Assembly (NCBI GenBank): GCA_947579665.1
Contig: OX388351.1
Coordinates: forward strand, 52,150,939-52,214,938
Reading direction: 5' to 3'
Source of the DNA: Sympetrum striolatum
Lineage: Eukaryota; Arthropoda; Insecta; Odonata; Libellulidae
DNA: 64,000 bases
Every line of letters starts with the position of its first letter. The first letter of the stretch is position 1. The notes beneath the pieces were generated by a model. The model did not search any database. It was not told the origin of the DNA and was given only the letters and a program-made list of their open reading frames with translations. A program made the translations under genes and the position numbers. Shown here in pieces: positions 44,276 to 56,010 of the stretch.

Positions 44276-47158
44276 TTATATACATATTTGCCCCTCCGGA
44301 CAAAGGGAAACATTCTACCCGCATGAGCTGAGACGGTCCTTGTTTCACCTTCTTAAAAAAGGAACACTTCATATGCAAGGGGAAAGGAATTATGGCATTT
44401 CTAAATATGCATTGAATTCCAACCGATTATTAAAAATCTGCTTTTATCAGTCCCTTAAATTTCTAAATATTGAGATTCCTCGATAATCTACCGATGCGCC
44501 TCCGAATTACAGTAAAAATCCGGATTAAATAAACGTTGAGAAGCACTTCTCCGATGAGTTCGACAGAGAGATAGCAGCAATAACAAGGGATCCTACGACG
44601 GATTCACCTTGCGAAATTTGACCTTTTCCCCCAACTTTTCCTCTCGGAACACGCTTTACCAGAGGCACATAGATGGATAGGAGTGGCGAAGTCGATATCA
44701 AAAATCTTTCCGGGCCCTCTTGAACGGAACGAGGGAAAAGTTTCAAAATTTAGCGCCGAAATTTGTTTAGGCACTTTCCCGAGTCAATTACCGTAATTAT
44801 TTTCTGTCCCGAAAATATCTTTCCGTCAAACTTTGGCCTCTTAGAGAGGCTGGGTCACGCTCTAATCAACTCTGGTGATTTCCGGATACCCTCGAGTGGT
44901 GCCGCTCCTACCTTATGCTAATAACCGTTCCTTTTCCCTACAGGTTTGATGGAGGAAGAGAATTATTAGTTTAATCTCACTCAATACGAGTATATTTCCT
45001 TCTCTTCCCTCAACATTCCTTTTCTTTTCGCTTCTTTTTCGATATATTTCTGTTTTACCCTTTCATGACTCCATGACAATTCCCTGGCATTGCTCCAATC
45101 TTTCTTTCTTTCTCATCACTCCTCATTGGTCCTGTTCTAATTACTCCTACGCGTAATTAAGTATAGTTTGATTGTTTCTCCCTGTCATACCTAAAAACAA
45201 TACCGTGGGCTGTTGTTTTATTCCTTAAAAACCATTACATCCGACTATAATATACTGTGCAATTCTTATTCCTGCACATATTGCGGTACGATACGATTTT
45301 ATCCAGGTATTCATGTTTTATTCGAGTACAGGAAGACCAATTTGTAAAAGTTGCAACTTCTGTAACAGTGTTTATCGTATTTATACTTTAAACGGGTTGA
45401 CATATTCTTATGTTAAGGTTAAATCTGTCGGATATGTTCCTCGTATATCAGCAACAAGCTTTTTTTGATCGTATTGCTTTTAGTGAAATATCAGTGCAAA
45501 GTAAAAATCTCTCAAATTTCTCTCTACTAAGAGTTCATAAGAAGCGATAACCCTAAATATTTGTATTTATTTAGTCATGAGAATTCCATAATGAAAAATC
45601 ACATCGTAAGTTCTCCTCCGTGGAGCCGTTCGATTGAAAATCTATTTCTATATTTTGATGGATCGATTAAATTTTACCTCACGAAACGAATATATGTTTT
45701 ACTCGCATACATCTTGATTTAAGTCTAATATGTAGCTATTCGCACGTAGCAACCATGTAAGCGATTCATCCTATCTATATAATTGCTCTTTACTTCTTTA
45801 AGCAATCTTTCGACGCTCCAGTCAACCGTCACCAATTCCCATTACCTATCTATCTACCTTTTTGCGTTATCTCATCATCTAAAAATCGCATTTTTCGAAT
45901 CTACAGTTTCATCCCTAGTTTCTACCTTGGCATATTCATGACCCATCCTCCATATCCTACTTTATGAACCTACCATAACTGATTTCTTCTAACCTATGCT
46001 TTTACAGAAAACTCTTTGTAAGGCCGTTTTGCTATTATTATCATTGTAAATATCTATTGAAAATATAAACGCATTGACTTTTATACTTTCCTAATTATCT
46101 CAATTCTCACGTAACGAAGATTATTTGCTGAAATGCAATTTTCCATGGGCTTTATGTTTTCATCCAATGCAATGTCTGACAATAAAACTACCACGTTTAT
46201 ATCCGCGATTGAGAATGAGTAGTATCCAGCGCGTTCGAACAATTTTGATTTCTTTTGGATGTTTAGATTCACGGAGATAGAAAACAGAAGTTAGCCGATT
46301 CTGAATTCGCTCGCCAAATCGCAAAAAAGTTGAAAAAATTCTTATCCAATGGAAAACGTTTCGTTTACAGGATTCCTCATCTGTTTAGTTATCATTGTGC
46401 TGTCTTCGTTTTTTCTTTTTCTCTACCTGGGGCTTCAAACTTTTCAAATAAGTGCTCTGATACAGCTTTGATATTCAGATTTCAAGTAACCATAATCATG
46501 GCTTGACTGGAGGAATATAATGGAAAGAGTGTTTTATTATTGAGAAGTCATGAAAATTCTCATGGAGAGAATATTCCTGGCGATAATCAGTTAGAAATAG
46601 TTATGATCACATTTTGCGGAATAACTCTGAATAAAATTCAAAGTATTCTTGTAACCGAATTCTGATACTCCAATCATAGCCGTTTTCCTCCTCTGGGAGT
46701 GATGAAGGAGGAGGCGATTGCTTTCATCGGAATCTACCGATAACTGCTTCAAACACTTAAGAAAACCCTATTTATATCCATAGAGATATGATTTTGAAAG
46801 GGGATATTTCTAGTCCAGTTTTGGGTATAGTTATAACGAGATTTGATGAATCTGATATGTTCAAGCACAACTTTGTAGGAGGAAGCCATAGTTAATGAAG
46901 CAATAAATACTTAAGAACTCTCACAGATATATTTTTAAGGCTATTAGATTCGTCAATGAATTGACATCTTCATGCAATGATATCAATTCATTGAGGAAAC
47001 AAGTCGCCTTAACATATATATGTGAGTTATTGAGTGTTTATTGTTTCATTTATTACGACTTTTGATACTTCACCTTATTTTCTGATTATTGCCTTGTATC
47101 TTATTCTTAGTGTTATAAGATGTGATGATATTTGTCATAGATGTGATGTTGGTTTTCC
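44276..47158. other. Unassigned DNA
   Basis: Mostly AT-rich with a slightly G+C-richer part near 44560-44930. No repeat family, RNA or frame with a recognisable domain was seen. Confidence 0.4.
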
Positions 47159-47290
47159 TTTCTTCACCCCTATTTCCTATATATTCCTATATTCACCCCT
47201 ATTCCTATATTTCCTATATATACGAGTATCTTCACCCCTAAAAGATGGGACTAAAAAGTCCCATCTTAACGAAATACATACATACATACA
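47159..47290 (+). repeat. Degenerate tandem repeat with an 11-bp perfect hairpin and TACA run
   Basis: TTCACCCCTATTTCCTATAT-like units recur three times between 47163 and 47238. Then AAGATGGGACT and AGTCCCATCTT pair perfectly around AAAA (47243-47268). An ACATAC tetranucleotide run follows (about 47274-47289). The hairpin looks like a short inverted duplication; a terminator role has no support here. Confidence 0.6.
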
Positions 47291-48242
47291 AAGGACTTTA
47301 TTTATATATCTTATTTCGACACATGGTTTATTAGAACGTATTCATGGTTTCTTCCTATGGTGTTGATGCAATACATAAAATGAAATAGACGTTTTATGTA
47401 ATGGGTATACGTTTAATTAATTATTCCCCAAAAGTGAGAATCTGTGACCACAATCTTATAGATCCTATAAACTATACGATAAAAACCACCTGTACCCATT
47501 TTCCCATTACTTCATACCTACCGTTTCACCTTAAATCTAACTTACCCATTTCTCTTTCGCAACCTTCCCGCTATGCCCTTCCATCTTGTAGTCCCTCCCT
47601 CATTCCACACCCTCCCTCCTGCTCTCTCCATCCGCAAACACCGCCTCCCCTCCTTTCCCTTACCTCGGCGATGCATTATGCAAATTGGCTGAGTTGCCAA
47701 AGGCTAACCAAATCCGATATGAGGAAACGTTCCTTTGCCGAGGACGATGGATTTTTTGGGAGAACGCTTGGCAATTTAATTAGACAATTCTCCTGATTGG
47801 TACTCGTATCGCTCCGTAAGCGTACAGCATGCAATACACGATAAGAGCTGGATTAAATGGTTTACGAAGAGTGCCGCGAAAAAACTACCACGGAGCTCCG
47901 AAGGGCAATAGCAAACTGTCATTCCATTACAATTGCAGTAGATTTGAATCCTGTGGGACGTGCTGATGTTGTTCTTATTGACCAAAATAATTATTTTGGA
48001 AATTTTCAGTAAATATATTTGCGCCATCATCATGCGAAATATCAAATATTACGCTAGACTATAAGCTATTACTCATCCAATGATAATATTACATTTTATA
48101 TACCTATTAAGTTTGAAAGAAACCATTATTAGAGACATTGGTACCCCCAAGATGTCAGTCAACTGTTTCGGATTAACGACTTCAATATTTTTTCTATTTT
48201 ATATATTTATGTGTTTTAATCAACAGCTAAGCCAATTGCATT
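47291..48242. other. Unassigned DNA with a C-rich block and homeodomain/POU-like sites
   Basis: A 131-codon frame (47401-47796) runs through a proline/serine-rich pyrimidine tract and lacks any domain, so it is not called. Around 47670-47800 there is ATGCATTATGCAAATTGG, holding an octamer-like ATGCAAAT, and CAATTTAATTAGACAATT, holding a homeodomain-type core. These are suggestive of an enhancer, nothing more. Confidence 0.35.
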
Positions 48243-48900
48243 AATCTACATCTACATCTACATTAATACCCTACAAGCCGCCTTTCGGCGTGTGGCAGGG
48301 GTGTAAACTAGAGGTCTGCATGGGCCGAAAATTTCAGCCGAAGCCCGGCCCGGCCCGGCCGCCGTAGAGCCCGAGCCCGACCCGGCCCGAACGTTGATAC
48401 TAATTTTCGTTCTCAAGCCCGACCCGAGCCCGAACTTTCCATAAATCACCCTGTAATAAATTGTTGCGAATGGTGAAAAAATGCATTTATTTTTAACCCT
48501 TCACGAAGACCGAGCATTTTGTTTAAGCATTGCGTTACAACTTTAAGAGGCTTTTGCCGCTATGCAAGAAACTAACGCTCTTTAAGAACGAATAATTCTC
48601 TCCTTCTTGAATTTTCCATGGGCCCAAGCCCGGCCCGATAGACTGATAGACTGCCTGCTTACCCGGCCCATGCCCTCTAGTTTAAACACCAGTTGAATCT
48701 AAACTTCTTCCTTATTCGGTTATTGTCGCGTATCGATCGCGGAAAGAATGAATTTTTGAAACGATTCGTCCTTGTATCTATTTCTCTTAACTTACGTTCA
48801 TTATCGGATCGACCGAGGTAGCAGGGGGGTTGCATGATTCCGATTGTATCTTCCGCAAATATAGTTTCCCTGAAAGTTATGTAATGTTTAGGTTCAAAAT
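48243..48900 (+). repeat. R3-type repeat split by a hAT MITE
   Basis: The left part (48243-48308) has CTACATCTACATCTACATTA, CCCTACAAGCCGCC, the CGCC/TTTC/GGCG hairpin and GTGTGGCAGGGGTGTAAAC. The right part (48680-48900) continues with GTCGCGTATCGATCGCGG and CATTATCGGATCGACC. The same two parts are contiguous at 33420-33640. The hAT element between them brought in an 8-bp duplication. Confidence 0.85.
48301..48687. mobile_element. hAT MITE, 371 bp, related to the 18.4-kb element
   Basis: The element is 48309-48679. The left end is TAGAGGTCTGCATGGGCC, identical to that of the 1067-bp element. The right end, complemented, is TAGAGGGCATGGGCC, the same with three bases deleted. GTGTAAAC (48301-48308) and GTTTAAAC (48680-48687) form the 8-bp duplication with one difference. 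The interior keeps the GC-rich GCCCGAGCCC blocks but only one array, and a short AT-rich centre. It is an internally deleted sibling of the 18.4-kb copy. Confidence 0.92.
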
Positions 48901-48959
48901 TTATTGATATTCATAAATACTACTGTAAAATATAATGTAGTAAGTACCCAGCGAAATTG

Positions 48960-49086
48960 ATTTCCCAGGTTCGAATCCTTGTTAGGGTTTGGTTATTTGA
49001 GCTCGATTATCACTTGGGTTAATGGCCAGTTTGGCCATATAAGAATTAAAGTTTCCCATTAGAAACGTAATTATTATTATTATAAT
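48960..49086 (+). repeat. SINE-A-type copy, 5'-truncated
   Basis: It begins inside the tRNA-like head with a perfect B box GGTTCGAATCC (48968-48978) but without an A box. It ends TTCCCATTAGAAACGTAA and an ATT run, comparable with TTTCCATTAAAGAAG plus ATT in the 28300 copy. The bodies differ, so it may be a subfamily. Confidence 0.75.
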
Positions 49087-51704
49087 ATAAAATATAGTTA
49101 ACGTATTCATCCTGTTCTTATAATAAAGTAACTGCAACAACTACTTCTACTTAACGGCTGGATATCTGGGATGTCTATCTAACCACCTGCTCAGTGAAAT
49201 TCAAAATGTTTGAGAGATAATTTCTACAACTCGCTCGAGTATATCTTATCTCATAAATGAAAACCATTGACCTTTAACATCGCTGTAATGGAGCAATACC
49301 ACATGAGTCGAAAATTAACCCGCAGAATAGTCAACGGATTGATATTCGCATTATGCTCACCTGAGCAGAACTCGCTCACACGCGCACGATTTAGAGCTTT
49401 GGCTCGGCATCGCAAATGAATTCGAGGAAACTAAATCCTTTCGCAGGGCACGTGCTCCTCGATCGCGTACCCTTTTTCTCTCTTTCTAATCTTTTTTCAT
49501 TCCCCGGAAAGGTCAGGGGGCGGGCAGGAAAGATCACAATGTCGAAATCAGCGTGGAGATGAAATGGTGACGTAAAGCGGGGGCCGGAAAGGGGCGGCGA
49601 TGGGGTTATGAAACTGCTCAAACAAAGCAATCAAGCCCCGCTCCTAATCCGGCTTAAGGGGCGGGGGGTGTGTGCTAATGCGCGTGGGGTGGGCAAGAAT
49701 GAATAGCGCTTAAAATATTTGGACATCCGCGTATCTATCCTTTTCAATGGCGGCGAAATTGGACCGTCTCGGATACGTTCAATTGCTTTTTATTGCTGGG
49801 GTTTAATTGTTACAAAGTGAAATATGCGAGTTGCGTATTCTAATGGTGGTGCTTTATAATACGCGAAAATATCAATTGGTCTTACTTTTTACCCATTACC
49901 ACTACATGTTTTATGCTGTCTTCATTTTATTTTTAACTTTAATTACCATGTTTTCTCGCAATTTTTATACGGAACGACACATTTTCTCATCCTTAATGTT
50001 TCCTTTTTAATACGTTAAGTATTTGTACTATGAGAATCTTTTAATTTGGATAATTAGGAAATTTATACTATTAGTATTCATTAGCTGACTATCTTCAGTT
50101 TATAAACATTATACAATAGTGATGTTGATATAACACATCTATTATTTGAAGAATTTTTAATTTATAACTATTACTATCATAAAAATTATAGATTCATATT
50201 TGGATTGTTAGAAATTTCACGATCTGTTTCGTAAATGAATTTCGATTTTGATAACACTTAATGAGTTGCGTTAACTAAGGATGAGGTAGTATGAATGAAA
50301 TAATAAAAATGATTCGTCTTTATTTATTAGGCCTAATTTAGTTATTAACTAACATCATAAAACATACACAACATACAAAAATAATTTGGCGGATCACGCT
50401 CATAATATTTCTATAAACAATTTAACTCTTTTACATAATGCAAATTTTGGATTGGACGCCTGGGAAAACTTATACATTTATAAAAATTTAAATAATATTA
50501 TGAATAATTACATTGAATTCGATAAAAATTTATTCTCCTTAATTGACATTACTTGACATTTTGCCCTTCAATTGTTTTTTCTTTCTGGTCCTCACCTCAT
50601 ACACAATTCGACCATTCTCCTTTGTCACCCTGAAGATGCTGTTTGTTCTTGACAGCGAAATGTGCATCGGTGGAGTTCTGTTTTTGATGGTATTTGGAAT
50701 TTGGGTAATTAATTTATCATTTATAATCATCAGCGGAAATACTCTTGTTATAAAAAATACAGTTTAGAGTTTTATTTTTCGAGTAAAATTCTGTTCTGGT
50801 TGAAATCTCAGTGATCATCACTTTAGGAAATGTGAAGATTAATGTTTAATTTTTATGCACAAGATAAGTTTGGGTTGTTCACAGAATACAAAAATTCAAA
50901 CTTTCTTTTCAATTATTCCATTTAATTTCAATTTAATTCGGATTTCTTTACAAAGGGAACAACCATACATCCAAATTTACGCACCTGACATTCTTTTCTC
51001 CAGCATTATTAGAATAGCGTGGAAGGGAATCTAAGTAGAGGAAATGGGCACACAATAGCAGCGTGGTGGCAATTAGTCCCTCTACGAAGAACCTCGCGCA
51101 TAATACCGTTTTTACCCCACGCAACTGCACATGCCTTTTTCCGCAGCTTCCAGACTTAACAAACTTGGCAACGTTGTAAATGTCCCTCCACGAAATGAAA
51201 CACCACGTAATTATAAGGCATTGATACATTCCGATCGCCTCTCCACTTAAGGCACCAATAAAAGGCTTTTTACGTTGCCAAGCAGCGCCCCTTCCCCGTT
51301 CATCTGCCCATGTTCATCATCTCCACCGGCGGACCACTGCCTTCCAACCCCTCGCAACCTTTAACCCTCGATGCAACTTCGGCGTGACGAATAGAAGCGA
51401 TCTTTTTTCCCCTTCAAATCTCTTCCCCGAAAAATCCGTCGATTCGCTCCGGAACGCGGCCATATTGGGGATGTCGTGGGTGCGTTCACTTGATTAGCAG
51501 ATCCCCTTTCGTATTCCCACCTTACTAATATAAACCACCTGTCTTTGTTGGGGGAATCTCGTCCATTTGCAAGCCTTTTCGTCCGTACCCAGGTGTCTTT
51601 TATTTGATTCCTGAAATGTTTATTGGTGTTGAGACATGCTTTTTCTCTATTGGTGACCTTACAAGTAATATGGATATTTTTATTTTTGATTTAGATTTAG
51701 ATTT
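49087..51704. other. Unassigned DNA with CpG-richer patches
   Basis: About 49370-49700 and 51230-51500 are richer in G+C and CpG than the rest. Frames there are short, on both strands, without domains. The part at 49800-50940 is strongly AT-rich. Nothing else was recognised. Confidence 0.4.
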
Positions 51705-52067
51705 ACCGTACATAAGCGAGTTTTTCAGCTATAAAAGCCCCTCTCAGTTTATACCCGGGTGAGAATCCCACTTACCTGTTATTCGGTGGAAAAAGTCTGC
51801 CGTAGTCATAAATCTGCTTGTAAATTCCTCACTTTCTCAATGAACAATTATTTATCAGTTAATTTCTGTTTTTATTTTAAATATATATTCAAAAACATTT
51901 AACCTACTAATGTCTTAATTACTTTTATTTTATTTTAATCTATTTTATTATGAAATTTACCTGTACCTGCTGCGTTCCACACCCTAGGCTTATACTCGAG
52001 TCAATTAATTTTCCCAGTTTTTTGTGTTAAAATTTGGTGCCTCGACTTATACTCAAGTATATATGGT
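51705..52067. mobile_element. Possible MITE with TATACTCGAGT-type repeats
   Basis: The right end, complemented, reads ACCATATATACTTGAG then TATAAGTCGAGGC. The left end ACCGTACATAAGCGAG agrees at 11 of 16 positions. TTATACTCGAGT-like motifs recur inside (about 51752, 51990 and 52045). Similar elements are common in insects, but this copy is too worn to be sure of its left boundary. Confidence 0.4.
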
Positions 52068-52071
52068 ATAA

Positions 52072-52150
52072 TCCGCGAGCCGCCTGTGAAGTATAGCAGG
52101 AGGTGTAGTAGCACTATCATCACTACCTATTCTACCATATTAGCTTCTAA
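52072..52150 (+). repeat. Short dispersed repeat R3 copy
   Basis: ATCCGCGAGCCGCCTGTGAA then TATAGCAGGAGGTGTAGTAG follows the R3 head order in plus orientation, with the hairpin degraded. It lies directly after the putative MITE end. Confidence 0.6.
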
Positions 52151-53376
52151 GATAGCCTGAGGAAAAACGACCAAAAGTAGGTATTTACTTTTGCCCTTAC
52201 TTCCTTGTTACATTTTGTTGAAGCTCCAGGGAGATCACGTTCGTTCTTTCCTAGAACCAACATTTCACGACTTCTCGTGCAAATTCATCTCCTTTCCTTG
52301 TTCCCCGCTTTGATCACTTCGTCTAAATGTTTTGAACCATTGAATATTTTCCAAAGCTTCCGTGGATAATCAGATTTTCTCACCTGGAGCGAATTTCAAC
52401 CAAGGGATTCCATCGTAGCCGTAACGCCACTGTCAAACCCGTAATCTCCTCTAGCGAAACGAGCTGCTCTACTTTGGACGTTTTACTTTCTTCTATTACT
52501 TCTTATTTACTGTCATTTGAGACTCATCTGTATTTTAAATTATTCAGTCATTCAATTCAATTATTTACGTAGTAATTTGACCTTCTGGAGGTAACGATTG
52601 GTCGATAGTCCCAAGCTTTTGCTATCATGTATTCGTCAGAATTGGAGTTATTATTTACTCGTCTGTGATCTGGTGGTCCCAACTAATTGTGTCTCTACGT
52701 GCGGAATGCTTTTCATAATTAATTATGGGAATCGCGGAAAAAAATTAAGCCAGCCTCGTTGATGATGATAACACAGGTTACGTTGCAACCCCAAAAACAG
52801 CGTGATACTTCGGTAACTCGTAAATTCGGCGAAGGCGATGGCAAAATTATAAGCCATTTCAATGTCAAAATAATGCGCAAAAATCATCGTAAACATTTGT
52901 AAGTTGTCATTGAATTCAAGGAAGTATTTGATCAACATCGGAGTTGCAGCGATAGGTATAAAAACATTTGAAGTAATAGAAAAATACTTCCTTTGATAAC
53001 ATTTTTTACCATTACACTTCCGAAATTAATGCGAAATTCCGAATTTAATGAGAACCAAAGCACTAGAACTTGACCCAAGAACGAGCGTAGAGAAATATTG
53101 CAATGTATCACATACATCCGTAACGGAGCAATCAGTCAAAAAATTTATTTTTCACGCTCCAATTAATTCTGTTTTAATCTAGATGTAACGTTTTAAACTC
53201 ACACGTAATAGAAATAAATAAAAGATTCTTCATTACGAAGAAACATTTCGTCCAAAATTATTTCACGCACGTTAATAAATCGGCGATAAGTTCACTGAAG
53301 CATTTATTTTACTCTAATGAACGAATACCAGAACAAATGAAAAGTCAGAACGGACGGGTGCTTTTCCTGACATTAT
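52151..53376. other. Unassigned AT-rich DNA
   Basis: Nothing was recognised. Confidence 0.45.
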
Positions 53377-53475
53377 TAATTTAATGCAATTATTATTTAT
53401 TAATATTAAGGAAGGTCATGGTGGATAATGTAATTTAATGCAATTATTAATATTAAGGAAGGTCATGGTGGATAA
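53377..53475 (+). repeat. Direct duplication of a 45-bp segment
   Basis: TAATTTAATGCAATTATT, then TAATATTAAGGAAGGTCATG and GTGGATAA, occurs at 53377-53428 and again at 53431-53475. The first copy has six extra bases (ATTTAT) between the two halves; otherwise the copies are identical, so the duplication is recent. Confidence 0.85.
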
Positions 53476-53851
53476 AACGAGAATGAAGCATTTCAATAAA
53501 GCATTAAGTAGATTCGATGAAACAACGAAAAATTCTAATTTTTTGGATAAAATCGCCTATAATCGAAGAGCTGTTACTCAGAGAGTTATGAACGTATTAA
53601 GATAATTTTTCTTTTAGGAAATGAAGGAAAAATTTATCTTCTTTAAAAATATAGGATTAAAAATTTCTGTAGATTGCATAATTTAAAAGGAATAGAACAA
53701 AAGCTAAAGAGCATACAAATTTCATTTTTACTTTCTCCATATACGAAGTATAGAGAAAGTATTGTTTTCATGAAAAAAATCGACTACGAGATTTCAACGG
53801 AAATACATGTTTTGGGGTCCCTAGAACACGTTTTGACAATTTTCGGAATGA

Positions 53852-53858
53852 TGTATGT

Positions 53859-53902
<44 letters not shown>
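53852..53902 (+). repeat. (GT)n microsatellite
   Basis: GTATGTGTGTATGTGTGTG passes into an uninterrupted TG run of roughly 20 units ending at 53902. Open frames reading CVCVCV or HTHTHT across it are artefacts. Confidence 0.95.
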
Positions 53903-53904
<2 letters not shown>

Positions 53905-53905
53905 C

Positions 53906-54552
53906 AGTGGGCGCTCTAACGTGAAAACTGTTAGTCGTATCAATACCAAAATTCATATATAGTACTGTGGTGTGTGCTGTCAGAGTTGATTAGTTTTTTA
54001 AGTAAATCGGTAAACCGGAAGTCGAGCTTTATTCATCAAAGCTCATTTCCGGTTTTCAAAATATCTACATAAATATGATATATAGGTATGTTGTATACAT
54101 TATAAAAGTTTTAGATAATTGGTTTTACTATAACTTTTGAATTTAATATATTTTTGTAGCACCGGTTGATTAGGAGTTATTCGTGAAATACTGATAAACC
54201 GGAAGTAGCTGATTATGCACATTGTGGGCGCTCTATCATGAAAACAGTTTGTTGGATCAACACCAAATTTCATGTACAGTATTTTGGTTGATTTCGTTAG
54301 AGTTGATTAGTTTTTGGAGTAAATCGGTTAACCGGAAGTCGAGTTTCAGTCTTCAAAGCTCATTTCCGGTTTTCAAAATATCTCCATAAATATGATATTT
54401 AGGTATATACTATTATTTAAAAACGTTTTAGAAAATGTAATTTACTATAACTTTTGTTTGAAACATATTTTTGTATCACTGATTGTGTAGGAGTTATTTG
54501 TGAAATACTGATAAACCGTAAGTTGCTGATTATGTACGTTGTGGGCGCTCTG
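53906..54552 (+). repeat. 318-bp tandem units, two copies plus a stub
   Basis: Units begin at about 53906, 54223 and 54541 with GTGGGCGCTCT. Shared blocks include AGAGTTGATTAGTTTTT, AACCGGAAGTCGAG, AAGCTCATTTCCGGTTTTCA, AATATGATAT and GTGAAATACTGATAAACCG. Each unit contains the complementary blocks AACCGGAA and TTCCGGTT, so each can fold into a stem. Confidence 0.85.
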
Positions 54553-54739
54553 GGCGCTGGGGCGAAAGGCCATTTCATCGTTTGTCATCGAACATGTCCC
54601 GAAAATTAATATTTATAATGTTTGTGACGTAAAAGATAATATGATATAAATTAATCACTTATCTTCCAAGTTTAGATTGAATATAGAGTTCGAAAATACT
54701 GTCGTAGATAAATATTTACATCTTATATATGGAGAAAGT

Positions 54740-55954
54740 CATGTGCTGGCCACATCAGATTTTTTTTTTTTGGACATTACGCAACCCGCATAGGTCTTTT
54801 GATGCTGCAAAATCACTTCTATACTATTTTTATATGTAGCAACGTATAAAATATCAGTCATACATGACCTCTCGTGAGGTCGGGAAATTTTTTGTATCAA
54901 ATTTAACTGGATTATTTATCAAATTAATATTTCTAAGATTGTTGATACGAAACTGAATTTATCAGAGTTAAAGTGCAGTGATTGGAAATCCAGCCTTTCA
55001 CTTGAAGGATAAATATTACAATCATTTCGAGGTCATGTCTGCTAACCAGAGTTTGCTATAACGAAACATGGGCTGCCAATTTCCATTGCTAAAATTAAAT
55101 ACCATTGATTTGATTTTCCTCTAATTAGGAAATATAAAACACCGAATTAAAGTGAGTTACATTTTCATTGCTACCGCATAATTAATTGACGAATGAGCCT
55201 TTCACAGTTCAATGTAATTAACTTCATTTTTGAAATTTCCTTCGCTTTAGCGTCAAAGTACTTCAATAAACCTTTGGCATTTATAATTATGATCAATTCC
55301 CATAGTGTCTACAACTGGCATGTCGAAATGTGAACTTTTTGTACACCCAGAATAATTTTCCAGGACAACTTTCACTTTTGCGATTAATTTTTCTATTTTT
55401 TTCGTTGAAATTAAGCGTTTAAGATTTAAAATTACAATTATAAATTTACGAAATCCATCAGATAAATCCAAACCTAAGAAGTTTGATTCATAAATTCTGT
55501 CTTGATTTCAACTTTAATCTTATAATCTTAATATCAAATAAAATGAACGAGACTATTCAAATTTGTACATGTTTTTCAACCGAAATGTTATTTTACTACT
55601 CGCAACTGTAACTCACTACCTTTTCCGGGACAAATATGTTTTATTCTCCCGCCAAATTTCACTTTCAATGAAGAAAAACTAATTAGAATGGTATAGATAT
55701 TCTTATTATGCAACTGCGAAATTTCCTTGGAAAAATGCACATGAATTTCAGTGCGAATGTAACGTTAAGTTGTAAGCTTATAGAGCAATGGGAAACCTTG
55801 CTGTAATTTGGGAACTTTAATTTGGATAGGAAACTTAGGATCAAAAGATACATGTTGCAATGTCCACAGTTTAGAACAAATGTTTTTTTTCATAATAAAG
55901 CAATATTTAGCGTAAATCTAACAGGCTAAATTATACATAGGGATATTGGTTTAA
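54740..55954. other. Unassigned AT-rich DNA
   Basis: Nothing was recognised. Confidence 0.45.
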
Positions 55955-56010
55955 ATAGAGCCCCTATCATATCCTATAGGCGGCTTGCGGTGAAGAAATA
56001 TAAAGGTGCG
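55955..56010 (-). repeat. Short dispersed repeat R3 copy
   Basis: GCCCCTATCATATCCTATAG and GCGGCTTGCGGTGAAGAAAT, reversed, give the CGCAAGCCGCC head of R3 with a changed hairpin (CCTATAGG). Confidence 0.55.

Larger units (their letters stand above)
53730..54739. mobile_element. 1010-bp inverted-repeat element with GT microsatellite and 318-bp doublet
   Basis: ACTTTCTCCATATA at the left end is matched perfectly by its complement at the right end (54726-54739). The left end is itself a small hairpin (ACTTTCTC...GAGAAAGT, 53730-53760). Inside come a conserved stretch with TTTGGGGTCCCTAGAACACG and TTTTCGGAATGATGTATGTG, the GT microsatellite, and two 318-bp tandem units starting GTGGGCGCTCTA at about 53906 and 54223, with a stub of a third at 54541. 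No transposase frame was found. I recall sequences like the GTCCCTAGAACACG...GTGTGTG block from several insect genomes, but the superfamily is unknown to me, and no target duplication was clear. Confidence 0.7.

Noticed and set aside
47243..47268. Perfect hairpin read as a transcription terminator
   Set aside because: In a eukaryotic non-coding context with no upstream gene there is no reason for that role. It is kept as an inverted repeat only.
47401..47796. 131-codon proline/serine-rich frame
   Set aside because: Runs through a pyrimidine tract with no domain; likely chance.
51740..51790. Possible tRNA B box near GGGTGAGAATCCC
   Set aside because: Lacks the GGTTC core, has no A box and no stem pairing.
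53674..53904. Cysteine/valine repeat frame
   Set aside because: Translation of the GT microsatellite.
53730..54739. Helitron assignment for the 1010-bp element
   Set aside because: It has a hairpin near one end but no CTRR terminus and no helicase, and the perfect terminal inverted repeats argue against it.
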